DNA of 64,000 bases, taken from Mariprofundus sp. GTDB taxonomy: Bacteria > Pseudomonadota > Zetaproteobacteria > Mariprofundales > Mariprofundaceae. Under the pieces are notes generated by a model. It was given only the letters and a program-made list of their open reading frames with translations, searched no databases and was not told the origin of the DNA. The DNA lies in NCBI GenBank assembly GCA_021772835.1, contig JAJFLE010000037.1:62001-126000 (forward strand), written 5' to 3'. Shown one piece after another: positions 52,427 to 63,600 of this stretch. The position numbers and the translations under genes were made by a program. Position 1 is the first letter of the stretch, and the number at the start of each line of letters is the position of its first letter.

Positions 52427-53876
52427 CCCTGCCTCTGATCAGTGGAATGATTAACAATAACAGTGTGCTCAGCAAAGGCCAGTCACCCCATTGAACATAA
52501 GCTGTACGCGAATCCGACAATTGAAACTCTCCCTTCAGGGCAGCTTTCGTCCACCATGGCAGGCTAGAAACCACTTTGCCGTCTGGTCCGATAATAGCAG
52601 TTACGCCGGTATTGGCAGCTCGCAATACAAAACGGCCGGTCTCAACTGCCCGCATGCGTGCCGCCTGAAAATGTTGCCAGGCAGCAGGTGTCGTGCCGTA
52701 CCACGCGTCGTTGGTGACATTCACCAGCACCTGAGCGCCCTGCTCCACGCGCTGACGTGCCTGCTCCGGAAACAGTGATTCATAACATATCAGAGCGCCG
52801 TATTGGATGCCGCGTGCTTCCACCACGCCGGAATCCTCAGCCGGTCTGAAATCGGCAATTTCAGGCACCAGCGCATGCAGGAAAGGAATCCACGATGGCA
52901 CATATTCTCCAAACGGTACCAGATGCTGTTTGCCAGCAAACTGGCGCTCCTGCTGCTGTGGATCATGTGCAAACAGCCCGTTGTTGGCTGTCGATTCGCC
53001 GGTTAGCTTCAACCCGCCAAACAGCAGTGGCGTTTTCCAGGCCGCAATCTCATCGCTCAACCAGACATCCCAACCTGAAGCGCGGGAAAGGAAAAATGGC
53101 ACAGCAGCCTCAGGCCAGATAATGATATCGCTCTTTTGCGCGACTTCGGCTGAAAGACCCGCATAACGAAACATCGTCTCATTCACAAATGCCGCATCCC
53201 ACTTCTGATCCTGCGGAATATTCCCCTGAATCAGTGCTGCCTGATACAGCTCGCCTTTGCCCGCTTCAGGCTGCGGCGCCAGTAGCACCAGCAGTGTCGC
53301 CAGGACAAGACCAAAACTGCCCCACTTTTTCTCCTTATGTGTGATAAGCAACAGCAGCGATGCTGCAATCAAAGCCGGTAGCAGCGCCATGCCATAGACA
53401 CCAAACCACGCTGCCCAACCGATTGCCGGTGTATCAAGCATCAGATTACCTAGCGCCGTCCAGGGAAGACCTGTAAAGATATGACCGCGCAGCCACTCAG
53501 TTGCCACTGCCGCCAATGGAAAGCTGATCAGTATCCAGTGTGTGTTGCCAGCCGTCCTTGTCGTAATCCAGGCCCACAGTGCCGGCAAGAGGGCCATCAC
53601 GGCTCCCACCAGTATCACACAAAATACAGCAGCCACCCATGGCAGATGTCCGAACGTGTTCAGGGTTGGAGCCAGCCACCAGGCACCTAAGCCAAACCAT
53701 CCGAATCCGAACGCATAACCGACACGAAACGAAGAACCCTGGCAGATCAACCATAGCCAACCACCCAGAGCCGGAATTGCCAGCCAGGCGTAATCGTAAG
53801 GAGAAAAAGTGAATGGCATGAGCGCACCGAGTGCGAGTGCCATGAAAACATGTAAATGATTAGTCGTGCGCTTCAC
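52413..53876 (-). CDS. lnt: Apolipoprotein N-acyltransferase
   Basis: Multi-TM plus nitrilase domain: IWPEAAVPFFL; KQHLVPFGEYVP; ICYESLFPEQAR; VNVTNDAWYGTTPAAWQHFQAARMRAVETGRFVLRAANTG. Confidence 0.96.
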   Translation of the reverse strand: MKRTTNHLHVFMALALGALMPFTFSPYDYAWLAIPALGGWLWLICQGSSFRVGYAFGFGWFGLGAWWLAPTLNTFGHLPWVAAVFCVILVGAVMALLPALWAWITTRTAGNTHWILISFPLAAVATEWLRGHIFTGLPWTALGNLMLDTPAIGWAAWFGVYGMALLPALIAASLLLLITHKEKKWGSFGLVLATLLVLLAPQPEAGKGELYQAALIQGNIPQDQKWDAAFVNETMFRYAGLSAEVAQKSDIIIWPEAAVPFFLSRASGWDVWLSDEIAAWKTPLLFGGLKLTGESTANNGLFAHDPQQQERQFAGKQHLVPFGEYVPSWIPFLHALVPEIADFRPAEDSGVVEARGIQYGALICYESLFPEQARQRVEQGAQVLVNVTNDAWYGTTPAAWQHFQAARMRAVETGRFVLRAANTGVTAIIGPDGKVVSSLPWWTKAALKGEFQLSDSRTAYVQWGDWPLLSTLLLLIIPLIRGRGAYD

Positions 53877-54707
53877 TTATATATTCTTATGATTTTGCTG
53901 AAGTTGAACGCGCAGCTTACTGATGCGGCGAGGATCGGCTTCCAGCACGTGAATCTGAAGCCCATCGAGCCTCATGCTCTCTCCCTGCTTGGGAATACGT
54001 CCTAGTCGGGTCGTAACCCAGCCTGCCACAGTGTCATAGTCACCCTGTGGCAACCGCACACCCAGAGCCTCGCTCAGCTCTTCAATGTGCATACGAGCCT
54101 GAACCATATAATTACCATCGCTCATGGGATGAAACTCACCGTACTCCGCCTCACTGGCCTCATTGATTTCACCAACAATCTCTTTAAGCAGATCGGGCAG
54201 TGTTACCAGCCCGGCCGTGCCGCCATACTCATCCAGCACCATGGCTATATGACAGGAGGCCTCTTTCATCTCTGACAACAAACCGGAAACCTGCTCCAGC
54301 TCCAGCACACGCAGACAAGGACGCATCAGACTGGTCAAAGTTACCGCATCGCCATTGATGCGTGCTGCGATGACATCCTGCGCATGCACCACGCCAAGTA
54401 CGTGATCAATATCGCCATCAATCACCGGTAGACGACTGACACCATTTTCTATCAGGCTGCGCTCTACATCGGCCAATGGCGCATCCACAGTCACAGAATA
54501 AATCTGTGAACGCGGCACCATTACTTCGCGCACGCGGGTATCATGAAAAGCAATGATCTGCTCCAGCATGCTGCGCTGTTCATCCGACTGAACCGCCTCG
54601 GCCCTGCCCAGCACCGCGAGCAATTCCGATTCGTCTTTGCCCGGACGCATATGTTCAATCAGCGATTTGCGCCATACCCCCATCCATCTCTGGATCAGAT
54701 TTGTCAT
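53877..54707 (-). CDS. corC: CorC/HlyC-type CBS-domain transporter-associated protein
   Basis: REVMVPRSQIYSV; SRLPVIDGDIDHVLGVVHAQDVI; VLDEYGGTAGLVTLPDLLKEIVGEI. Confidence 0.94.
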   Translation of the reverse strand: MTNLIQRWMGVWRKSLIEHMRPGKDESELLAVLGRAEAVQSDEQRSMLEQIIAFHDTRVREVMVPRSQIYSVTVDAPLADVERSLIENGVSRLPVIDGDIDHVLGVVHAQDVIAARINGDAVTLTSLMRPCLRVLELEQVSGLLSEMKEASCHIAMVLDEYGGTAGLVTLPDLLKEIVGEINEASEAEYGEFHPMSDGNYMVQARMHIEELSEALGVRLPQGDYDTVAGWVTTRLGRIPKQGESMRLDGLQIHVLEADPRRISKLRVQLQQNHKNI

Positions 54708-55189
54708 GTTATCTCCATATCTAAGGCATTCGCTGGGTAAGGGTTATGCAAGCCAATTCGTGCCATGGCCTGTTTCTCCAGAGCTTGCATCTCATCCGCG
54801 CCGTCATCGTTGATGTGATCGTAGCCAAGCAGATGCAGTGTTGCATGTATAATCAGATGCAGTTGATGCGCCGATTGTGGCAGGCCCAGACGTTTGGCTT
54901 CAAGCTCAATAAAGGGAACAGCAAGTGCAATGTCGCCCAGCGGCTGATCAACATCGAAAACGGGGCCGTCCTGCATCGGAAAACTAAGCACATCGGTCAC
55001 CGTGTCTTTGCCGCGCCAAAGATTATTGAGACTTTGCACCTCAGAATCCGGTGCAAAGCGTATGCATAGATCCGGTTTTATATCACCGGCAAAGCCTGCC
55101 ACCTTGCAGGCGGTCAAAATAGCCTGTTCAATGCCGTCAGGCGGGGTAAAACTACCCTCAAGTTCTTCATCCATAAGCACTTCAATCAC
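54704..55189 (-). CDS. ybeY: Endoribonuclease YbeY
   Basis: LWRGKDTVTDVLSFPM; LIIHATLHLLGYDHINDDGADEM (H3xH5xH). Confidence 0.96.
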   Translation of the reverse strand: MIEVLMDEELEGSFTPPDGIEQAILTACKVAGFAGDIKPDLCIRFAPDSEVQSLNNLWRGKDTVTDVLSFPMQDGPVFDVDQPLGDIALAVPFIELEAKRLGLPQSAHQLHLIIHATLHLLGYDHINDDGADEMQALEKQAMARIGLHNPYPANALDMEIT

Positions 55190-56142
55190 TGCTCTTTTTT
55201 CTCCATGCCTTCATAGGCATTCACAATAGTCTCGACAAGGCGGTGGCGCACTACATCCCGGCCGCTCAAACGGCAAATACCTATATCGCTGACGTGCTCG
55301 AGCACCTGCAAGGCATGCAACAAGCCGCTATGCTGATGACGCGGCAAATCCACCTGTGTCACATCACCGGTTACGACCATTTTGGAACCGAAACCGAGAC
55401 GGGTAAGGAACATTTTCATCTGCTCGCGCGTGGTATTCTGTGCCTCATCGAGGATGACAAAGGCATCGTTGAGTGTGCGACCGCGCATATAAGCAAGTGG
55501 TGCCACCTCGATCAGGTTCTGCTCCAGCATGGTATTCATCTTCTCCACACCAAGCATATCGGTCAATGCATCAAACAAGGGGCGCAAATACGGATCCACT
55601 TTCTGTTGCATGTCTCCGGGCAGAAAGCCAAGACGCTCTCCCGCCTCCACCGCCGGACGCGTAAGGATAATACGCGCCACCTGATTTCCGTTCATGGCGG
55701 CAACTGCCGCGGCAACCGCCAGATAAGTTTTACCCGAACCTGCAGGCCCCACAGCCAGCGTTAAGGTTTTGCTCATGATTGTGTTGAGATAGGCACGCTG
55801 GTTCGGTGTTTTTCCACCGATATGACGACGACCAGCAATAATGATGCCCTTGTCTACAGCCTGTTGCTGATCACGGTTATCTTCCACTGCTTCATCCTTT
55901 AATACACCTTCAATATCGACATTCGTCAGTTCGCCAGGACGACTGGAAAACAGCCTGATGAGTTTAAACATGGCCTCACAGGCACGTTTGGCCTGATCCC
56001 CTTCAATATCCCATGCGCCGGGCCGCCCGAGAAAATGAACCTGGTACTCCTGCTCTATCCTCTGCAGAATCCAGTTGCCCGCCCCACATATTGCCTGCAT
56101 CGATAAGGTATCAGCAGCATTCAGGTGCAAAGGGACTATCAT
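55186..56142 (-). CDS. phoH: PhoH family protein (YbeZ)
   Basis: LAVGPAGSGKTYLAVAAAVAAM; RPAVEAGERLGFLPGDMQQKVDPYLRPLFDAL; FVILDEAQNTTREQMKMFLTRLGFGSKMVVTGDVTQVDLP. Confidence 0.96.
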   Translation of the reverse strand: MIVPLHLNAADTLSMQAICGAGNWILQRIEQEYQVHFLGRPGAWDIEGDQAKRACEAMFKLIRLFSSRPGELTNVDIEGVLKDEAVEDNRDQQQAVDKGIIIAGRRHIGGKTPNQRAYLNTIMSKTLTLAVGPAGSGKTYLAVAAAVAAMNGNQVARIILTRPAVEAGERLGFLPGDMQQKVDPYLRPLFDALTDMLGVEKMNTMLEQNLIEVAPLAYMRGRTLNDAFVILDEAQNTTREQMKMFLTRLGFGSKMVVTGDVTQVDLPRHQHSGLLHALQVLEHVSDIGICRLSGRDVVRHRLVETIVNAYEGMEKKEQ

Positions 56143-56151
56143 GATAGTGAA

Positions 56152-57564
56152 TCAGTCGCCGGCAAGAATCAACTCACCACGCAATGACTGGCCGTAGGCC
56201 TCGGCAACAGAGACAGGCATCAGTTGTCCGATCTGACGCATTTGGCCTTTGAAATGAATAATCTTGAAATCAGCAGTACGGCCTTCCATGTCTCCGGGAT
56301 TGCGCCCGGCCTTCTCAACCAGAACTTCAAGTTTTTTGCCCAATTGTTTCTGCATCGAAGCACGCGATTGCTCACGTGTCAGTTCCAGCAAGCGTTGCAG
56401 GCGCGCATCTTTTACCTCTTCAGGCACAGAATCTCCCGACTTTGATGCAGGTGTTCCCGGACGCGGGCTGTATTTAAAGCAGTAGGCCGAGTCAAAAACC
56501 ACGCGTTTGACCAGATCCATGGTAGCCTCGAAATCTTCATCGCTTTCACCGGGATAACCTACAATGAAATCAGATGAGAGGGCTATATCGGGACAAAACT
56601 CGCGCAACTCGTCGATAATGCGGAAGTAGGTCTCACGGTCATGACCGCGATGCATCATTTTCAGCACGTGATCAGAACCACTCTGAACCGGCAGATGCAG
56701 ATACGGCATCAGTTGCGGAATTTCTGCAAAGGCCTGACACAGTTCAGTTGTCATCTCCATCGGATGCGAAGTGGAGAAACGCAAACGCTTTAAAGCGGGC
56801 AATTCCGCCACAGCATAGAGCAACATGGTGAAATCCCACTCTTCTTCATCAGAGCCTGTGCCACGATAGGCATTCACATTCTGTCCCAGCAAACTGATTT
56901 CTACCGTACCACCATCAAGCTGGTCTCGGCACTCATCAAGAATGTCTGCAACCGGACGCGAAATTTCTGCTCCGCGTGTATAGGGCACCACACAGAATGT
57001 GCAAAATTTATCGCAGCCCTCCATGATCGTCACACAACCGGCTACACCATGGCTCTCGGCTTTGGGCAGATGGTCGAATTTCTCAATTTCAGGCATATCA
57101 GTTTGACTCACGTGAACACGGTCACGTCGAATGGCTTTCACCATCTCAGGCAGGCGGTGATAACTCTGCGGCCCAAAGACAATATCCACATAAGGCGCTC
57201 GTTTCTGAATACGCTCACCTTCCTGCTGGCCTACACACCCGCCCACGCCGATAATCATATCCGGCCGCTTATCTTTCAGCTTCTTGTAGCGGCCAAGTTC
57301 GGAATAGACCTTGTCTTCAGCTTTTTCACGAATCGAGCAGGTGTTCATCAGAATAACATCGGCATCTTCGGGTGCTGCAACCAGACGCAGGCCATAGGCT
57401 TGCTTCATCATATCTGCCATACGGGCAGAATCGTATTCATTCATCTGGCAGCCGTATGTTTTAATAAACAGGGTATCCAGAGACTTTATGAGTTCATTGT
57501 TTTGTTTCATGGGACGACGCACGCTAAAGCCCGCCTCTGATTCAGGCAATCGCAAGCTGCACAC
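56152..57564 (-). CDS. miaB: tRNA-2-methylthio-N6-dimethylallyladenosine synthase
   Basis: FIKTYGCQMNEYDSARM; MEGCDKFCTFCVVPYTRGAE; start may be internal Met. Confidence 0.97.
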   Translation of the reverse strand: MCSLRLPESEAGFSVRRPMKQNNELIKSLDTLFIKTYGCQMNEYDSARMADMMKQAYGLRLVAAPEDADVILMNTCSIREKAEDKVYSELGRYKKLKDKRPDMIIGVGGCVGQQEGERIQKRAPYVDIVFGPQSYHRLPEMVKAIRRDRVHVSQTDMPEIEKFDHLPKAESHGVAGCVTIMEGCDKFCTFCVVPYTRGAEISRPVADILDECRDQLDGGTVEISLLGQNVNAYRGTGSDEEEWDFTMLLYAVAELPALKRLRFSTSHPMEMTTELCQAFAEIPQLMPYLHLPVQSGSDHVLKMMHRGHDRETYFRIIDELREFCPDIALSSDFIVGYPGESDEDFEATMDLVKRVVFDSAYCFKYSPRPGTPASKSGDSVPEEVKDARLQRLLELTREQSRASMQKQLGKKLEVLVEKAGRNPGDMEGRTADFKIIHFKGQMRQIGQLMPVSVAEAYGQSLRGELILAGD

Positions 57565-57757
57565 AACCGTAACCGAACTGCGTAAGTGGCGCTGAATTTA
57601 CTGCCTGCCTGGTGGGCTTGTCGTGCACAATACTCGTTCTAGCACGGGTTAAATGTTACGAGTACAGCTTTTCAAAGTATTGATTCCCCGTTAGCAGGCT
57701 GGTTTTCGGGGCATTTTGATTCGAGCTGTCCATAGCCCTGTCTTCATACTCATTTGA

Positions 57758-58615
57758 TCAGCAGAAGATATCGCTTAACTCGTCAAAGCCGTCTTCCAGC
57801 TCGACTTCCACCGCTGCCAGTTGTGTTTCATTCAAAGCCAACCGTTGGATCGGCGGATATTGCAGCGCTTCCATGCCTTCCGGAACCTCATCAAACGGCA
57901 GTTCGATACCGGTGCTATGCAAGAGGAATTGTACAGCATCAATCAGATCAATGAGATTTTCGCGCGGGCGATCATCAGCCTCGACACCGTGGTGTGATGC
58001 CAGCGAGATAAAGGCATCTGGCATCAGCCAATCGGTCAACAGACGTCCACCCATTTCACGGTGCAGTTGCCGCAACAGCTGCTTTCTCTCCTCAGCATTA
58101 CATTTAACAATTTCATCAGGTACGGCACAAATGATCGCCGGTACGCCGACATCAAAAAGAAGACCGGCCAGAAACGCCTCCTCCGGATCAACACTGCCCA
58201 CCAGACGGGCCAGGTGCTGGGCTGCCACCGCAACCAGCAGTGAGTGTTTGCTACCTTCACGCAACAGGTCCTGCAGTTCCTTGTTTTTCACCGACAGATG
58301 CAGCTGCGTAGAAATGGCCGTGAGCAGTTGCAGTGTTTTGCGCCCACCCAGCCGCTGGATGGCCATGGAGAGGTTGCGAATTTCCGCGCCCCCACTTCGA
58401 AATCGCGCACTGTTAGCTATACGTAACACGGTTGTGGAGAGGGTGGAGTCCGAAGCGATAACCTTGGCAATATCGGCGGCACCCTTGCCCTCATCAGCGA
58501 CAATTTTTCTTACTTTAATCACCGCTTCCGGTAACACAGGCAGCTTGGCATCACCGTCCTGGAAACGCTGTCGAATAATTTTTGCCAGTTCATATGCTTC
58601 CATATCAGTGTTCAT
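57758..58615 (-). CDS. HDOD domain protein
   Basis: LPVLPEAVIKVRKIVADEGKGAADIAKVIASDSTLSTTVLRIANSARFRSGGAEIRNLSMAIQRLGGRKTLQLL. Confidence 0.92.
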   Translation of the reverse strand: MNTDMEAYELAKIIRQRFQDGDAKLPVLPEAVIKVRKIVADEGKGAADIAKVIASDSTLSTTVLRIANSARFRSGGAEIRNLSMAIQRLGGRKTLQLLTAISTQLHLSVKNKELQDLLREGSKHSLLVAVAAQHLARLVGSVDPEEAFLAGLLFDVGVPAIICAVPDEIVKCNAEERKQLLRQLHREMGGRLLTDWLMPDAFISLASHHGVEADDRPRENLIDLIDAVQFLLHSTGIELPFDEVPEGMEALQYPPIQRLALNETQLAAVEVELEDGFDELSDIFC

Positions 58616-60506
58616 GCCCCATCAGTCGGTAAATATCTTCCACACTACGCGTAGAGAGTGTGCGCGGTGCAATGCGATACACCTCTTCAGCAGTTGTCAG
58701 GCCTAGCAATACTTTGTACAACCCATCTTCCATCAGCGAGAGCAGATCGGTACTTTCGCAACTGATCTGCCGCACATCATGCGAGCTTTTATGTGCCAGG
58801 ATCGCCTCTCTCACATCCTCGTTGAGCACCAGTAACTCGTGCAGCGCGGTTCGTCCGTGATATCCGGTACCGTAACAGGTGCTGCAACCGGTGCCGCGAT
58901 AAAACGTGCGGCTGCGCAGGGTTTTATCGTCAATACCGATCAGGTTGGCAATACGCTTATTCGGCATATAGGCCTGCCTGCATTCCGGGCAGATCGTACG
59001 AATCAGGCGCTGTGCCAGAATACTCACCACGGTGGATGAAATCAGGAAGGTTTCGATACCCATATCGATCAAACGCAGCAGACCGCCTATCGAATCCTCG
59101 GTATGGAACGTAGTCAGCACCTTGTGACCGGTCAATGCAGCCTGCACAGCCACCTGGGCAGAAGCACGGTCGCGCACTTCGCCCATGACAATAATGTCGG
59201 GATCCTGACGCATCATCGCTTTCAGGGACTGATCGAAAGAGCGCCCGGCAGTTGCATCGATTGAGCACTGCATAATACCCGGCACGATATATTCAACGGG
59301 GTCTTCAACCGTAATAATTTTGGTTGTCGGACGATTCAGGTAATCGACTGCAGCATACAGTGTGGAGGTTTTACCAGAGCCGGTCGGCCCGGTAATCAGG
59401 ATGACGCCGGTAGGCACATCCAGCGCCTCATGTTTGAAACGATCCAGCACGCCGCGGCTCATACTGATCTGCTCGATATTTTTCAATCCTCCGGAACTGC
59501 GCAGGATACGCATCACCATATTCTCGCCGTAAACCGTGACATAAGTGGAGACCCGGTAGTCGCAGCCAACATTGCCAACCTCGCGCCTGAAACGACCATC
59601 CTGATGACGCCGGCTATCCGAAATATCCATCTCGGATAACACCTTCAGGCGCGCCATCACCCGTTGCGCCAGCTCGGAAGGAAGATCCATTTTGTGAATC
59701 AGTACACCATCAAGGCGAAAACGAATTCGGGTTGAATTCTCCATCGGTTCAATATGAATATCACTGGCATGATCACGAATAGCGCTGAGCAGAACACTGT
59801 CGACAACATCAGCCACCTGATCCTTTTGCTCAGCACCCTTGCCGCCAGCCGTCTCCAGCTTACTAAGTAGTGCGAGCACTGAACTTTCGGCTGCAATCGA
59901 TACCACTGCTTTTTTATGCATCTGCTTTTCAATTTCGGCAATTGCCGGATTGTTCAAGGGGCTGGCAGTTGCAATCGACACCTTGTTGCCACTGGCCTCA
60001 TACGGTACCGTCAAATGCATACGCATAAATTTGATGGCGAAGCGGCCAAGCACCGCTCGATCAGCCGTATCCAGATCGATATGGATCAGTGGCATGGCCA
60101 GTTGTTCGGAAAGCGCCTGAGCCAGTTGGCGGTCATCAATAAAACCAAGCTCACGAATCACCGTGCCAATGCGCTGACCAGGTGAAATCGCCATTTTTTG
60201 CTCAGCCTGCTGCAACTGTTGCAGGCTGATATGACCCAGTTCGCAGATCAGTTCACCGATGCGGAATTCTCTGCCATGTTTACGGATAATACGCCGATGT
60301 TCACTTTCGGTGAGCCTGCCCAGCTCGATGAGAATGGTGGAAAGCAGCTTGCTGCTGCCAAGCTTCTCCTGCACACGCATCGCTTTTTTGACATCTGCAA
60401 CGCCCATCACGCCATCCTCAATGAGGATAGCGGCAAAGTGCCCGCCCGGACGTTCGTCTAAGCCGGGAATTGAGATCTTTTCGTCTGAGTTTTGCATATC
60501 CGACAT
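58605..60506 (-). CDS. GspE/PilB/MshE-type secretion ATPase
   Basis: Walker A ITGPTGSGKTSTLYAAVDYLNRPTTKIITVEDPVEY; MMRQDPDIIVMGEVRDRASAQVAVQAALTGHKVLTTFHTED; tetracysteine CPECRQ...CSTCYGTGYHGR. Confidence 0.95.
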   Translation of the reverse strand: MSDMQNSDEKISIPGLDERPGGHFAAILIEDGVMGVADVKKAMRVQEKLGSSKLLSTILIELGRLTESEHRRIIRKHGREFRIGELICELGHISLQQLQQAEQKMAISPGQRIGTVIRELGFIDDRQLAQALSEQLAMPLIHIDLDTADRAVLGRFAIKFMRMHLTVPYEASGNKVSIATASPLNNPAIAEIEKQMHKKAVVSIAAESSVLALLSKLETAGGKGAEQKDQVADVVDSVLLSAIRDHASDIHIEPMENSTRIRFRLDGVLIHKMDLPSELAQRVMARLKVLSEMDISDSRRHQDGRFRREVGNVGCDYRVSTYVTVYGENMVMRILRSSGGLKNIEQISMSRGVLDRFKHEALDVPTGVILITGPTGSGKTSTLYAAVDYLNRPTTKIITVEDPVEYIVPGIMQCSIDATAGRSFDQSLKAMMRQDPDIIVMGEVRDRASAQVAVQAALTGHKVLTTFHTEDSIGGLLRLIDMGIETFLISSTVVSILAQRLIRTICPECRQAYMPNKRIANLIGIDDKTLRSRTFYRGTGCSTCYGTGYHGRTALHELLVLNEDVREAILAHKSSHDVRQISCESTDLLSLMEDGLYKVLLGLTTAEEVYRIAPRTLSTRSVEDIYRLMGHEH

Positions 60507-60639
60507 GGATCCTCCTGACGGCGTCGCTTAGCCATCAGCAGGTTCCATGCCAGATTATCAAGGTGAGGTATGATGAGTGAAGAGTCGGGGACAGCTGACA
60601 GAAGGGATGATTTATTCCCATTCATGACTCTTCTCTTGT

Positions 60640-63600
60640 TTATTGGGGAACGTCGCCCATATCTACGGCAACTATCTTTGATACACCGGGTTCTGGCATC
60701 GACACACCGATCAGTCGGTCTGCCTGTTGCATGGTGATCTTGTTATGTGAAATAGAGAGAAACTGCACCCGGTCTGCCAATTCTCGCACCATCTCACCGA
60801 AGCGGCCGACATTGGCATCATCGAGTGGTGCATCCACCTCATCAAGCACACAAAACGGTGCCGGTTTGATCTGAAAAATGGAGAATACCAAAGCTACGGC
60901 AGTCAGTGCCTTCTCTCCGCCTGAAAGCAGGGTGACATCCTGCAGACGCTTGCCCGGCGGCTGTGCTATCACTTCAACTCCGGCGGTGAGAACATCCTCG
61001 GAATCCAGCCTGAGCTCGGCACGCCCACCGCCAAACAGCTGCGGGAACGTTTTCTGAAAAATGGCGTTGGTCTGATCAAACACTTCGCGGAAGCGCTGCT
61101 TGGTCGTGCGGTCTATGCGCGCGATGGTATCACCAAGTGTTGTCAGACTGGTCTCCAGGTCGGTCGCCTGCTCAGCAAGAAACAGTTCCCGCTCGCTGGC
61201 CTGCTCAAACTCTTCAATGGCCAGCAGGTTGACCGGGCCAAAGCGAGAAAGCCTGTCCTCAAGCTCTGTAACACGAGACATCATGATCTCGACATCACCG
61301 ATATCTTGCATCACAGCAATACGCCCCAGCAACTCATCGGCAGCAACCTGGCAACGATGCATAATCTCACTGGCCATATCCTGTAATCGTGTAGCATGCT
61401 GAGCTTCAATCAATTCAACCGACTGTCGTTTTGCAGATGTTTGCTGCACAAGCTGGCGACCCTGCCGCTCGGTGCGTTCCGCCTCATGCTGTGCCTGTTG
61501 CAGGTCATGTCCTTTCTGACGCACTTCATTCATAGACCTGTGCATGGATTCCACATGTTCAGCTGCCTTGCCCAGATCCTGATCCAGGTGACTCAGGTGA
61601 CTGGCACGCTCCAGTTCCTCTTCTGCCTTGTGCAGGCGTTCGGAATCCGCTGCAATCTGTTGACTCAAACGCAGATCTTCCTGCTTCAGACGACCGGATT
61701 CGCGCAACAGGTTGTCTTTGGCCTGAGCAAACAATGCCAGTGACTGATCTGCCTGCGCCACCGCTGTTCTGGCCTGATTCAACGACTGTGATGCGCGGCT
61801 CACGTGAATATCCTGCTCAGCCAATCGTTGTTGAGCAGACGCCAGTTCTGCCTGATCTACACCGCCAGCCTGCTCCAGCTGGTTTTTCCAATGGCCTTTT
61901 TCTTCCCCTGCTTCCTGCACATCAGTGATCATGCGCTGCCTGCGTTCGAACAAAGACTCAGCCTCGGTTTGCAGACGTGTCACGGTAGACTTGGCGGCAT
62001 GCCATTCACTCTCCGTACGTGTAACCGCCAGATGTGCCTGCTGCCAAGCCTTCTGCTGAGACTCCAACTGTGTTTCTGTCTGCCTGAACCCGGCAGTCAC
62101 CTCATTGAGTTGAGTCTGGGCTTTAACCAGTCTGGATTCGCTTTCGCGTAACTTTCTCTGTGTTGCCAGACGTCTTGCTGTGCGGTTACCTGACGGTGGC
62201 ACAAGCCAACCGCTTGGCTCAAAGCGCCAGCCATCACGGCTGACAGCACAGCCAGTCATAGCAAAACCCTGCGTGATTTCATCTACGAGTGAAATCGGTG
62301 CAAACAGGTCATACAGCGGATGATCCGGCTTCAGAGCAACGGCCTCGGCCAACGATTGCCCACTGGCAGATTCAGAGTCCGGTGCTCCTGTGAAAATAGC
62401 CACCGGTGCATCCTTCATGCGCGACAACGTATCTTTCCAGGCGGGAAGATCCGGATTTGCCGAAATACGGACATCGGCAGAACGGCCACGCAGTGCTGCC
62501 GCCACCGCAGCCTCCAGCCCTTCCGGAACATTCAGCGATTCATCAATCCATACTGCGCCGTGGGCCCTGAGACCATCACGCAAGTCATCCGGCACATCCT
62601 GATTTTTGAGACGGCCGCGCAACTCCTGAACAGAGCCTTTGAGCTCGCGCACTGTCGCTTCCGTTTCAGACAGAACCCCGGCACTGATTTCACGCTCGTT
62701 TCTACAAACATCCAGTTTTTCCTGCGCTAGTGTCAGTTCCAGCTCTGACTGCCTGTAAATCTGCTCACTGTGAGCCAGAGCCTGTTCCGCCTGCATAGAC
62801 GCACTGCTATTGGATTCATGCTCTTGCTCACAATCATGCAGTAACCGGGCAAGCTTCAGCTCTCGCTCATTCAGGCGTGCAAGCGCTGCTTGCGACTTTT
62901 CCTTCTGCTGCCGGGCCTGATCTCCACTATGACGCAGCCGCTCAAATTCCGACAACAGCGTGTCGCGTTTAAGCCCCTGCTGTTGATGAAACAGCTGAGC
63001 CGATTCAAGTGAACGTGTTGTTTCCGATCGCAGCTGCTGCAGCTCAGAGTCATCCTGCTCTGCCAGACGCTGCTCAAGCTTGGTAAATTCGCTACCTATG
63101 CGTTGCTGATGCAATTGAGCATCTTCGATGCGACTTTGCAGCGCTGCTTTTCTCTCTGTCAGCAGACGTCGCTCACCAGCCAAGCGTTCTGCCTGCTGCT
63201 GCAACTCAGCGCGCCCTCGCTCTGCTTCACGCAACTGATCCTGCACGGCCTGCGCATCTTCTTCATGGCTGATAGCTTGTTCCCGTGCCAGAACAACGAC
63301 CCGCTCCGCTGCCGTCAATTGCCCGAACGCTTCAGTCTCTGCACGCCTGGCTTCAGCAAGTTTCAGCTCGACTTCACGAAAGTTCTGCTGCAGCGATTGA
63401 TAGCGCAAGCCCAGACTAACTGACTGCAAGTGGGTGAATTCATCCTGCATCTTCTTGAATCGCTCTGCGCGGCTGGCCTGCTGCTTCAAGCTACGGCACT
63501 GGCTGCGCACCTCCTCCAACAGATCAAGCACACGATCCAGATTCAGCCGGGTATCTTTCATACGTCGCTCAGCTTCACGACGGCGGGAACGGTATTTCAT

